Below, piece after piece: positions 1 to 6,286 of a stretch of 64,000 nucleotides of DNA (position 1 is the stretch's first letter; each line of letters opens with the position of its first letter). The position numbers were made by a program, and so were the translations under genes. The notes beneath the pieces are model-generated. The model had not been told where the DNA came from. It worked only from the letters and a program-made list of their open reading frames with translations, and searched no databases. Source of the DNA: Sphingomonadales bacterium (GTDB taxonomy: Bacteria; Pseudomonadota; Alphaproteobacteria; Sphingomonadales; Sphingomonadaceae); NCBI GenBank assembly GCA_009995225.1, contig JAACPW010000009.1:1-64000 (forward strand), written 5' to 3'.

Positions 1-2
1 CC

Positions 3-962
3 GCCGACAGCCTATCGGATCTCCTTTTTCCTTGGGCTCAAGAAAATCTCCTGGTCGAACCGGTTCGTCGCAGCCTCGATGACAGTCTCAAGGTCTTAGA
101 AATCGACCCCGAAGACTGGAACGAAGAAATTATTCATACCGTCGGATTACTCCGAGTTATGGAAGAGCCTAGGCTGGTGAGTCGATTTCTGGCCCAGGAG
201 AAAGAATTTCCCCGACCCCTTTCTGGCGATGAGCTTCAGCTCACGCCCGAAGGCTCTGCCTTCTACGAGCGAGCGACCCGCATCCTCGCCGATCTGGAAG
301 ATGCCGAACGGGCCGCCGGGACGGGTGAGCAGCCGGTGGGACGCGTCCGTATCAACACCAGCGCTTCCTACGCCAACCACATCCTGGCGCCGGCGCTGTC
401 CGACTTCCTAGTGCTTCATCCGCGAATTACGCTCGATATCGTGCAGACCGATGCAGTCGTAGATATCCTGGCAGAAAGAGCGGATGTCGCGATCCGAGCC
501 GGTCCTTTGAAGAGTTCCAGCCTCGTGGCACGCAAGTTGGGGGAGACGGCGCTGACGATCGTCGCTTCGCCAGCGTATCTGGAGCGTCATGGCGAGCCGA
601 CTACCATCGCCGAACTGGAAGAGCACAATCGTCTCGGCTTTGGTTATACGCGGTCAGTGAATGGTTGGCCGCTTCGGGAAAACGGCGAAATGCGTGTGGT
701 ACCCGTTAACGGCCGGGTGACCGCAAGCGATGGCGAGGGGCTTCGCCATCTGGCACTCGCAGGCGTCGGACTCGCACGCCTCGCCGCCTTCACGGTGCGT
801 GAGGATATTCGTGCTGGCAGGCTTGTGCCGGTGCTTGTGGGTCTCGCAGCCGACGAACCAGAAGCGTTCCATGCTGTTTACGTCGGCCAGGGCGGCCTGC
901 TTCCTTCGCGCATCCGCGCGGTTCTGGACTTCCTGTCAGAGAAAGCGAGGGTAGCTAGCTAG
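3..962 (+). CDS. Chimeric LysR-type regulator, 5' end outside the window
   Basis: The frame is open from the window edge to a stop at 960-962. From about position 235 onward it reads as a LysR regulator after its DNA-binding part: the linker LTPEGSAFYERA, then a periplasmic-binding-protein-like effector domain with ADVAIRAG and TIVASPAYL. The winged-helix DNA-binding domain that should precede this is missing. Instead about 78 acidic and hydrophobic residues (LLFPWAQENLL, IDPEDWNEEI) that I do not recognise run in frame into the linker. The simplest reading is a recombination junction near 230-245 that replaced the LysR N-terminus. An ATG at 159 could give a 267-residue headless protein. Whatever is made cannot bind DNA through the usual HTH, so this is probably a broken gene. 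The LysR part is fairly sure; the origin of the N-terminal piece is unknown. Confidence 0.6.
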   Translation, partial: ADSLSDLLFPWAQENLLVEPVRRSLDDSLKVLEIDPEDWNEEIIHTVGLLRVMEEPRLVSRFLAQEKEFPRPLSGDELQLTPEGSAFYERATRILADLEDAERAAGTGEQPVGRVRINTSASYANHILAPALSDFLVLHPRITLDIVQTDAVVDILAERADVAIRAGPLKSSSLVARKLGETALTIVASPAYLERHGEPTTIAELEEHNRLGFGYTRSVNGWPLRENGEMRVVPVNGRVTASDGEGLRHLALAGVGLARLAAFTVREDIRAGRLVPVLVGLAADEPEAFHAVYVGQGGLLPSRIRAVLDFLSEKARVAS

Positions 963-1003
963 AAGCTCCGCCAACGAACGAAGTTATGGCAGGGTCGCGC
1001 GCT

Positions 1004-1399
1004 CTAGCGCTGATCAGCGGAATTGAGGCCGACTGGATGCGAGAAGATCTCCTTCGCTGCCTGCATCCCGTTCAGCGCCGCTGGAAAGCCTGCATATACG
1101 CTCATCTGTATGATGATCTCTTCGATCTCGCGTTTGGACAGTCCCACGTTCAGCCCAGCCTGGACGTGGACCTTCAGCTGTGGCTGGGCGTTCCCCATGG
1201 CAGTTAGAGCTGCAATGGTGGCTATCTCTCTTTCCCGCAGCCCAAGGCCCGGGCGCGCATAGATGTCTCCAAAAGGATACTCGATCGTGTAGCGCGCCAG
1301 ATCGGGCGAAATGTCCTGCAGACTCTCAATCACCTTTGCGCCTGCTTCGCCATCGATCTTGCGCAGGTTTTCCAAGCCGCGGTCTAGCCTGTCGGTCAT
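1004..1399 (-). CDS. Carboxymuconolactone decarboxylase-like (AhpD-fold) protein
   Basis: This 131-residue protein has the CMD/AhpD fold signature: an N-terminal helix pair, then ARPGLGLREREIATIAALTA and a second helical segment GLSKREIEEIIIQMSVYAGFPAALNGM. The motif matches the gamma-carboxymuconolactone decarboxylase branch, not the peroxidase branch, because the CxxC pair of AhpD is absent. Cytoplasmic; family members are often small trimeric or hexameric enzymes of unclear substrate. It is the last gene of a leftward four-gene operon: its ATG overlaps the stop of the upstream membrane-protein gene by 4 bp. Its neighbours (a monooxygenase-like ABM protein and a MarR regulator) suggest metabolism of, or defence against, an aromatic or quinone-like compound. 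That role is inference. Confidence 0.85.
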   Translation of the reverse strand: MTDRLDRGLENLRKIDGEAGAKVIESLQDISPDLARYTIEYPFGDIYARPGLGLREREIATIAALTAMGNAQPQLKVHVQAGLNVGLSKREIEEIIIQMSVYAGFPAALNGMQAAKEIFSHPVGLNSADQR

Positions 1400-1608
1400 G
1401 ATTTCTCCTGCGTCAGGTGTGTTGCCAGCTTATGCATCGCCGGAGCGAGCACGAGACTGATGAGAGGAACGAGGATCGCCGTCAGGATGAGTGTCTGAAA
1501 TCCGAGCGCAAGATCACGCGCAAGGACCCCGAGCAATACGAGCAAAGCCGTTACAAGCGGCCAGACTACGATCCACACGAAAACCGTCCGCAGCATCACG
1601 ACCCTCAC
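1396..1608 (-). CDS. Small two-helix membrane protein, DUF2798-like
   Basis: This 70-residue protein has two strongly hydrophobic segments (about residues 3-26 and 36-57) separated by a short loop, and ends in a charged tail (HLTQEKS). The size and the pattern of two helices with prolines resemble DUF2798 proteins, which are small inner-membrane proteins of unknown function. Its ATG overlaps the stop of the MarR gene by 4 bp, and its own stop overlaps the start of the CMD-like gene, so it is translationally coupled within the operon. The family assignment is by general appearance only. That it is a real gene is well supported by the tight overlaps. Confidence 0.7.
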   Translation of the reverse strand: MRVVMLRTVFVWIVVWPLVTALLVLLGVLARDLALGFQTLILTAILVPLISLVLAPAMHKLATHLTQEKS

Positions 1609-2021
1609 TGCCGCGCCTCGCTGTTCGGCATAGCGTCGTGAAGGATGCCGAAGTATCCCGGCAGAACCTCACCGAGCTTGCTTTCCCCCAATGGCGTGAG
1701 AGAAACTTCTTTTGCACGCGCGTCATCTTTATTCCCGCTGATCCTGATCAGCCCTGCCTGCTGCAAGCCTTGGAGCGTCCGTGTGACGACCGGGCGAGAC
1801 ACGTCGAGCTTTTCAGCAATTTCATTGGCTGCCAAGGCCGTACGTTCAGGTTCGCGGTCGATCAGGACGAGAGTGAGAAAACGTAGCTGCGACAGATCGT
1901 GGGTCGCGAAATAGGCATCCAATTTCCGAATGAGGATGCTGCCAGAGCGCATGAGTTCAAGTGCGCCAAGAACCTTAGAAGGATCCATGCCCTCGAAGCG
2001 TTCCGCATATCCGTTCACCAT
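1605..2021 (-). CDS. MarR-family transcriptional regulator
   Basis: This 138-residue winged-helix regulator shows helix 1-2 (GALELMRSGSILIRKLDAYF), the recognition region AANEIAEKLDVSRPVVTRTLQGLQQAGLI and the wing NKDDARAKEVSLTPLG, which are typical of MarR proteins. I chose ATG 2021; the frame extends further upstream but would overlap the previous gene, and ATG 1988 is also possible. It is the second gene of the operon, 37 bp after the ABM-domain gene. MarR proteins usually repress their own operon and are released by phenolic ligands or thiol oxidation. The palindrome at 2366-2383 in front of the operon is the obvious candidate operator. The ligand is unknown. Confidence 0.88.
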   Translation of the reverse strand: MVNGYAERFEGMDPSKVLGALELMRSGSILIRKLDAYFATHDLSQLRFLTLVLIDREPERTALAANEIAEKLDVSRPVVTRTLQGLQQAGLIRISGNKDDARAKEVSLTPLGESKLGEVLPGYFGILHDAMPNSEARQ

Positions 2022-2058
2022 TCGTTGGCTCGGCAGTTCCTTCAGAAAAAACACGCCG

Positions 2059-2352
2059 CTAGCGAACCGGACGCAGGTGCACGATCTGCGGCTCTTCGGC
2101 CAACCATTCCTCGTAAGCCTTGAAAACCGCCTTCGTGTAAGGTTGCTCATGATGAGAGGTTAGAGCTGCTTCGTCGGACCATTCTTCGTAGAGATGCAGG
2201 CTTCCGTCCTCTTCATTCTCGCTCAGCCGGAATGTGATACATCCCGGTTCGGCTCGCGTGCGATCCATGATTTCGCAGATCGCACTGCGAGCGGCATCAA
2301 GGTGTTCGCGATGCGGTTTGATCCTCGCCATGACATTTAAGCGATCAGCCAT
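2059..2352 (-). CDS. Antibiotic-biosynthesis-monooxygenase (ABM) domain protein, quinol monooxygenase-like
   Basis: This 97-residue protein carries the ABM ferredoxin-like fold: N-terminal strand RLNVMARIKPHREHLD, the hallmark TRAEPGCITFRLSENEEDGSLHLYEEW, then DEAALTSHHEQPYTKAV. Family members such as YgiN oxidise quinols without cofactors and work as dimers in the cytoplasm; others have different or unknown activities. It is the first gene of the leftward operon. A strong ribosome site (AAGGAGG on the minus strand, about 2359-2365) lies 6 bp before the ATG, and a palindrome sits immediately upstream of it. The pairing with MarR and a CMD-like protein is a common aromatic or quinone stress arrangement, but the substrate cannot be read from sequence. 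Confidence 0.87.
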   Translation of the reverse strand: MADRLNVMARIKPHREHLDAARSAICEIMDRTRAEPGCITFRLSENEEDGSLHLYEEWSDEAALTSHHEQPYTKAVFKAYEEWLAEEPQIVHLRPVR

Positions 2353-2365
2353 ATACAGCCTCCTT

Positions 2366-2383
2366 TAGTTAGCATGATAACTA
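2366..2383. promoter_or_regulatory. Candidate MarR operator palindrome
   Basis: TAGTTA-gcatga-TAACTA is a perfect 6-bp inverted repeat with a 6-bp spacer. It lies in an AT-rich stretch next to the ribosome site of the first gene of the MarR operon. Its position and symmetry fit autorepression by the MarR protein at 1605-2021. This is inference from placement only. Confidence 0.5.
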
Positions 2384-2796
2384 TATATAGATCGAGATGG
2401 CGCCGATCAAGCCCTAACGCGTCAACAGGTCGTCGCTGAGGTCGCATTGGGCGACGTTGGCATCGGCGCTGAAGGCGCGATCGATCGGTCTACGACCATC
2501 AGCGCGATGCTGGAGCAGCTCGCCGACGGGGAATGAAAGGCTCAGCGTGGCAGCGCGGAGGCGCTGCGCGGCTGCCTACTCAATCACGATCATGGACCCC
2601 GGCCGGCACTCTTGGCTTTCTCACGACATCATCGGCCGGACGACGGCGCGCGGTGAAATAGGATCGCTTGGCTCCTGCTCGGCGGGTCGGACGCGCCGAT
2701 CGAATCTCTTCCGCAAGCAACCGCCGTTGAACGTTCCACAAGCCTTATTCTGATTGGCGGAGGATCCCGTGTCATCCTTAAAGGAAGGAAAAAAGC
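2384..2796. other. Intergenic stretch of gene remnants; likely left junction of the Tn7-like element
   Basis: No convincing gene is seen. One frame holds a fragment ending at 2534-2536 (AEVALGDVGIGAEGAIDRS...) and the same frame a further piece ending at 2798-2800 (LLLGGSDAPIES...LILIGGG), broken by stops and lacking starts. These look like decayed ends of genes. The last piece stops inside the start codon of the next gene (ATGA), as if a coupled upstream partner had been lost. The left end of the transposon should be here but I could not find a TGT terminus repeated in inverted form to the right. TGTCATCC at 2771 is the only suggestive spot. Confidence 0.35.
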
Positions 2797-3735
2797 ATGA
2801 AATATGACCTCACTCACGTCGATCCTCATCGACGCCCGGAGGTCTTAAGGCGCATAAGGGCGATCGAACGCTACAACGCCGATCCGGGGAGGGACCGTGC
2901 CGAAACGGAAGCTGCATCGATCGGTCTCAGCGCATCCGCATTCTACACGCTGGTCAAGGCCTGGAACAAGTTTCGCGACCCGACGAGGATACCGGGCACC
3001 AGGCGGAAAAGGCGCGGCAGCGGCATCGAGCAGGATGCGCTCGCGTTGATCCGAGCAACCAATGACGACCTCGAATCGGCAAATTTCGCGGACGTCATAC
3101 TCGAAGTTCGTCAGCGCGCCATGAAGCGCGGGATCAAACTACCTCATGACAACACCATAAGAGAGGCGATCCGCCGGCTGCGTCGCGGCAACATCCCCCA
3201 TCTACCTGAGGGTGTCACCCACGTCCTGGATCAATGCTGTCTCAACGTACCGGTGAACTCCTGCGGAATGGATGCCGCATGCGGTGTCCTTGTGGCGGTC
3301 ATCGATGTCCGGCGCGCCGCCATCGTCGGGGCGCAGTTGACGACGACCCGCTTCGACGCCCGGGATGCGGCCGTTGCGATTGCCTTGCCCCGCGCACGCA
3401 ATCTCCTCAAGCGCGGGGACACCTTGCTGATAGATCGGCCTGCAACTGATCGCTGGGACCATCTAGTTGATGCTCTGGCTGGGGAAGGAATCATCGTCGC
3501 AGGCGAGCGGATCGCTGTCGAAGATGCCCAAAGGGATACCGGCTTGCTAAGAAAGCGCGGTAACGGTCGATCGATCCTCGCGGCGTGCGGGCGCTACGTC
3601 GCAGGTTTTCAGGTCAGAACCGGTGTGGAGCGTAGCTCCGCGCGTTTGAAGAAAAACGCGGAGCCGATGAGTCTTCCAGCGGCACAAACACTGATCCTCG
3701 GTCGTCTGCTCGGCGAAGGCGTTACTGAAGCGTAG
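2797..3735 (+). CDS. Unrecognised protein with degenerate transposase-like architecture
   Basis: This 312-residue protein matches nothing I can name. Its layout mirrors a Tn7/Mu-type transposase in short form. There is an N-terminal helix-turn-helix (about residues 30-55, ETEAASIGLSASAFYTLVKAW), a basic linker (TRRKRRGSG), and a second helical DNA-binding region (about 75-125, ending TIREAIRRLRRG). An RNase H-like stretch follows: D145 in VLDQCC, strand VLVAVIDVRRAAIVGAQL, and D213 in LLIDRP. These parallel MDATTL, ALMDLATHAIVG and LPDNAK in the TnsB of the same element. The usual E-R-W-F-G motif after the second Asp is missing and the C-terminus is cut short, so catalysis is doubtful. A strong ribosome site AAGGAAGG precedes ATG 2797. 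It could be a regulator, decoy or end-binding accessory protein. Confidence 0.6.
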   Translation: MKYDLTHVDPHRRPEVLRRIRAIERYNADPGRDRAETEAASIGLSASAFYTLVKAWNKFRDPTRIPGTRRKRRGSGIEQDALALIRATNDDLESANFADVILEVRQRAMKRGIKLPHDNTIREAIRRLRRGNIPHLPEGVTHVLDQCCLNVPVNSCGMDAACGVLVAVIDVRRAAIVGAQLTTTRFDARDAAVAIALPRARNLLKRGDTLLIDRPATDRWDHLVDALAGEGIIVAGERIAVEDAQRDTGLLRKRGNGRSILAACGRYVAGFQVRTGVERSSARLKKNAEPMSLPAAQTLILGRLLGEGVTEA

Positions 3736-3780
3736 AATGTCGCGCCGCTCCTGCGGCGGATGTTGTCTTGATCCTGTCCA

Positions 3781-4929
3781 TCAGCCTTTCGGCAGCTGCG
3801 CCGCTAGAGATCGCAGCGTGGCCGACAACTGCCCCATCCCACCTCCACTGCCCGCTAGTCCGCATGCTTCCAGTCGAGGCAGAATGCGCTTGTTCCATCT
3901 TCCGATCTCCAACTGAAGAACGCCGTCCGCATCGGTCACTGACAGGGGTTCACGGTAATGCCCCCACTCCAGCTTCGGAATGCCGGTGCCCGGTTCCGTA
4001 TATCGCGGCACCAGACGGATCCGCGCGATCCTCGATCCGAGCGTGGATATCGTGCGCGTTCCATAGCGACGAGGACCGCTATCGACATATGCGAACTCGC
4101 TTTCATCGTTATCCTCGGTGCATGGTGCGTCAGGGGCGCTGACGCCGGGAGGCATGACGACGATACAGCCGAACGGACCCGGTGCTCGAACATCGAGTTC
4201 GAGTTCGCGAACACCTGCCGACGCTCGGCGAACGGCATTCCGAAAAGCGCGGGGCGCATCCGCGCGCATGGAAACTTCGCCAGCCAGCACGAGACCGCTG
4301 GCTCGCTCGGTAACGAGAGAGGCTACGGAACATTCAGGACCGTCTGAGCCTTCGACGAGCAGCGCGATTGCGGTGTTATCGACAATCAGGCTGCGGCCGT
4401 ACATGCGGCGCAGGGCTTCGGGCTGCAGACGCAAAGAGTGCCGGACTCTTTGAACGAGACGGGCCATTCCGTTGACGTGTGACCCATCCGCAAGGCGCAC
4501 AGCGAGTTTCCGCCCCAATGCGCCGTTGGAAAGCTGAGGCTCTTTCTGGATCAGGTCACGGGCCAGAGCGATCTCACGAGATTCCAGTCCCCCGTCGAGG
4601 ACTGCGGCCGTGACGTCGCCCAGGTCAATAGCCGCTCCCCTGGAGCGGCGGGTTGCGAACGGGACAACGGCGGAAAGCTCATGACTGGCGTCCCAACGGC
4701 GTCGTACGGTGTGGAAGGCGCTGCGGGTCAAACCAGCCATTTCGCCGGCCGCGCCCACGCTAATTTCGTCAGCTTCGAGCCGTAGAAGAGCCCCTAGGCG
4801 TTGCCCTGCGATACCTCGTTTCTCGGCGTCGAGCGTTCTAAAGAGCAGTCTGTCCTCCGCCTTCGCCTCGTTCAGCCAGTCGATGACCCAGTGATCTTCG
4901 ATATCTTCAAAACCGTCCCGATCTGGCAC
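3781..4929 (-). CDS. Unrecognised protein, second degenerate transposase-like accessory
   Basis: This 382-residue protein (GTG start at 4929) is transcribed away from tnsA. It has an HTH-like region (about residues 55-80, ISVGAAGEMAGLTRSAFHTVRRRW), a linker RRSRG, a helical region (ALGRKLAVRLADGSHVNG...), then what resembles a worn RNase H fold: D184 in LIVDNTAI, followed by SVASLVTERASGLVLAGEVS. The layout follows TnsB and the 2797 gene, but no second Asp or Glu of a DDE triad is evident. The C-terminal half (about 240-382) is unfamiliar. The intergenic region shared with tnsA contains two direct repeats, so its product may act there. It converges on the 2797 gene with a 45-bp gap. Function unknown; the likeness to transposases is my reading of the pattern, not a search result. 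Confidence 0.55.
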   Translation of the reverse strand: MPDRDGFEDIEDHWVIDWLNEAKAEDRLLFRTLDAEKRGIAGQRLGALLRLEADEISVGAAGEMAGLTRSAFHTVRRRWDASHELSAVVPFATRRSRGAAIDLGDVTAAVLDGGLESREIALARDLIQKEPQLSNGALGRKLAVRLADGSHVNGMARLVQRVRHSLRLQPEALRRMYGRSLIVDNTAIALLVEGSDGPECSVASLVTERASGLVLAGEVSMRADAPRAFRNAVRRASAGVRELELDVRAPGPFGCIVVMPPGVSAPDAPCTEDNDESEFAYVDSGPRRYGTRTISTLGSRIARIRLVPRYTEPGTGIPKLEWGHYREPLSVTDADGVLQLEIGRWNKRILPRLEACGLAGSGGGMGQLSATLRSLAAQLPKG

Positions 4930-4934
4930 GATAA

Positions 4935-4958
4935 ATGTCCTGTGTTACTTAGTGCTAT
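4935..4958 (+). repeat. Direct repeat copy 1 upstream of tnsA
   Basis: Copy 1 of a 24-bp repeat with the shared pattern TGTCCTGnnTTACTnAGTG followed by nTAT. It is partnered by 4982-5005, 47 bp further on, with four differences. It lies in the gap between the divergent genes at 3781-4929 and tnsA. Repeats of this length beginning TGT beside tnsA resemble TnsB-binding sites at the tnsA-proximal end of Tn7-like elements; an operator is the alternative. Confidence 0.55.
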
Positions 4959-4981
4959 TTACAATCTCAACCGAGCGCGTC

Positions 4982-5005
4982 ATGTCCTGCCTTACTCAGT
5001 GGTAT
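4982..5005 (+). repeat. Direct repeat copy 2 upstream of tnsA, containing an inverted repeat
   Basis: Second copy of the 24-bp repeat. It also holds an imperfect palindrome TTACTCA-gtggta-TAAGTAA running to 5010, just before the AAGGA ribosome site of tnsA. The position would allow a bound protein to block tnsA transcription or translation, as TnsB does in Tn7-type autoregulation. Confidence 0.55.
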
Positions 5006-5024
5006 AAGTAAAGGAATGTCGGAC

Positions 5025-5972
5025 ATGGAAAGCGAACTCGATGCCGGAATGGATTCTGTGGAATGGGGAGGCGCGCCGGTCATTGTGCCGGACCTTCTCG
5101 ATACCGTAACGGTCGCGCGGATGCCGGTGGGTCCTCGGCAGGAGGCGCCGGGTCATGACATGTGGGCTGACAGGGGCCTGCCTCTCGTGGCCCCGCAGGC
5201 GAAACGCGACCGACCGATCAGGATCGACGACGACGGAAACCCGCTCGTTCGCATCCGGTCGGTCATTCCTTCACAGGCAGTCACCTTCCACAGGAAACTG
5301 CAGGGAAGCTTCTCCACTCTCGAACCGCTCGGACGGCGCAGCCTCTCCGGGGTCGGTCCGAACGAATTGGCACAGGTAATGCGCCTTACCACGAGCCACA
5401 CTACGATCCGGTTCGCCATGCAGTCGCTCGTGTACGAACTGCCCGATGGCACGATCTACACCGCGGACAGTCACTGCCTTGACAGCAGGGTGGGCGTGCT
5501 CGTCAGCGAACTCAAGACCAGCGCGAGTTTCTTCTTCACCGATCCGGCCTACCGAGCAACGCTCGCCATCATCGAAGATGCGTCAGCCGCCGCGAACATG
5601 ACGTTTCTGGAGGAGACCGGAAAATCTGTTCGTGGGACGCCGAGGCGCTGGAAGAACGTGTGCTTCGTCTACCAGCACCGGTTCACGGGGTACTCGGCCG
5701 ACAGGGAAGCCCGCGTGCGCGCCGGGCTGGCAGATGGGAGCCTGACAACGCTGGGCGATCTGGTGCCCATCCTGGGCGGCAAGATGCAGATCGCCCTCCC
5801 GCGCGCGGCAGCGATGCTGTGTGATCGGGTGATCGGCTTCGAACTCGACCAGCGGCTGACGCCCGACACTCCAGTGTTTGCCGTTCCCATACCGCACCAG
5901 GACGTCGACATCCTGAAGATCGACGTGACAGTCCCCGTCAACCCCGCGCTCGTCGCGAGACTGGGCGACTGA
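5025..5972 (+). CDS. tnsA: TnsA-like transposon endonuclease
   Basis: The protein is about 315 residues long. The central part reads as a TnsA-type PD-(D/E)xK nuclease: a strand pair FAMQSLVYELPDGTIYTADSH with Asp (about 148), followed by VGVLVSELKTSASFF with the E-x-K pair (about 162 and 164). TnsA cuts the 5' strands at the transposon ends while TnsB cuts the 3' strands, allowing clean cut-and-paste movement. Placement directly ahead of tnsB and tnsC supports the call. I prefer ATG 5025 to ATG 5016 because AAGGA at 5011-5015 is then at normal distance. The protein is longer than Tn7 TnsA (273), with an extended N-terminus of about 100 residues of unknown role. Overall similarity is weak, so annotation pipelines may call it hypothetical. 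Confidence 0.72.
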   Translation: MESELDAGMDSVEWGGAPVIVPDLLDTVTVARMPVGPRQEAPGHDMWADRGLPLVAPQAKRDRPIRIDDDGNPLVRIRSVIPSQAVTFHRKLQGSFSTLEPLGRRSLSGVGPNELAQVMRLTTSHTTIRFAMQSLVYELPDGTIYTADSHCLDSRVGVLVSELKTSASFFFTDPAYRATLAIIEDASAAANMTFLEETGKSVRGTPRRWKNVCFVYQHRFTGYSADREARVRAGLADGSLTTLGDLVPILGGKMQIALPRAAAMLCDRVIGFELDQRLTPDTPVFAVPIPHQDVDILKIDVTVPVNPALVARLGD

Positions 5973-5974
5973 AA

Positions 5975-6286
5975 ATGATCCTCGCCCCACCTTATTCGCT
6001 CCCCGTCCGCCCCTCGGCGGCATCGATCAGGAGCGCTAATGATGAGATCGCGATGCGGTTGAACGAGGACGTCGAGACGTCGGTAACTGCAGTCAGACAC
6101 CCTGCTGCTTCCTGCAAAACGCGCGCCCGAAGCTTCGATGATGACCATTGTACCTCCGTGACGAGGGACGCAATCGTCGAAGCGCTGGTCGACCTCTTCT
6201 GGAGCGACCCCAAGATCGATCGAGCACAGGTCCACGCCTGTCTCGTGCGGCATTATGAAAAGGAACTCTCCCTTGTTCATGGATGA
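5975..6286 (+). CDS. Small hypothetical protein between tnsA and tnsB
   Basis: This open frame of 103 codons starts 2 bp after the tnsA stop and overlaps the beginning of tnsB. The C-terminal half looks protein-like (TRDAIVEALVDLFWSDPKIDRAQVHACLVRHYEKEL, two amphipathic helices); the first half is low in character. No clear ribosome site is seen. It could be a coupled small accessory gene of the transposon, or tnsB leader sequence that happens to be open. No homology recognised. Confidence 0.4.
   Translation: MILAPPYSLPVRPSAASIRSANDEIAMRLNEDVETSVTAVRHPAASCKTRARSFDDDHCTSVTRDAIVEALVDLFWSDPKIDRAQVHACLVRHYEKELSLVHG

Noticed and set aside
2457..2753. 98-codon plus-strand frame between the MarR operon and the transposon
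   Set aside because: Composition is Arg/Ser-rich and irregular, no ribosome site, and it overlaps the gene remnants in another frame; it looks like chance.
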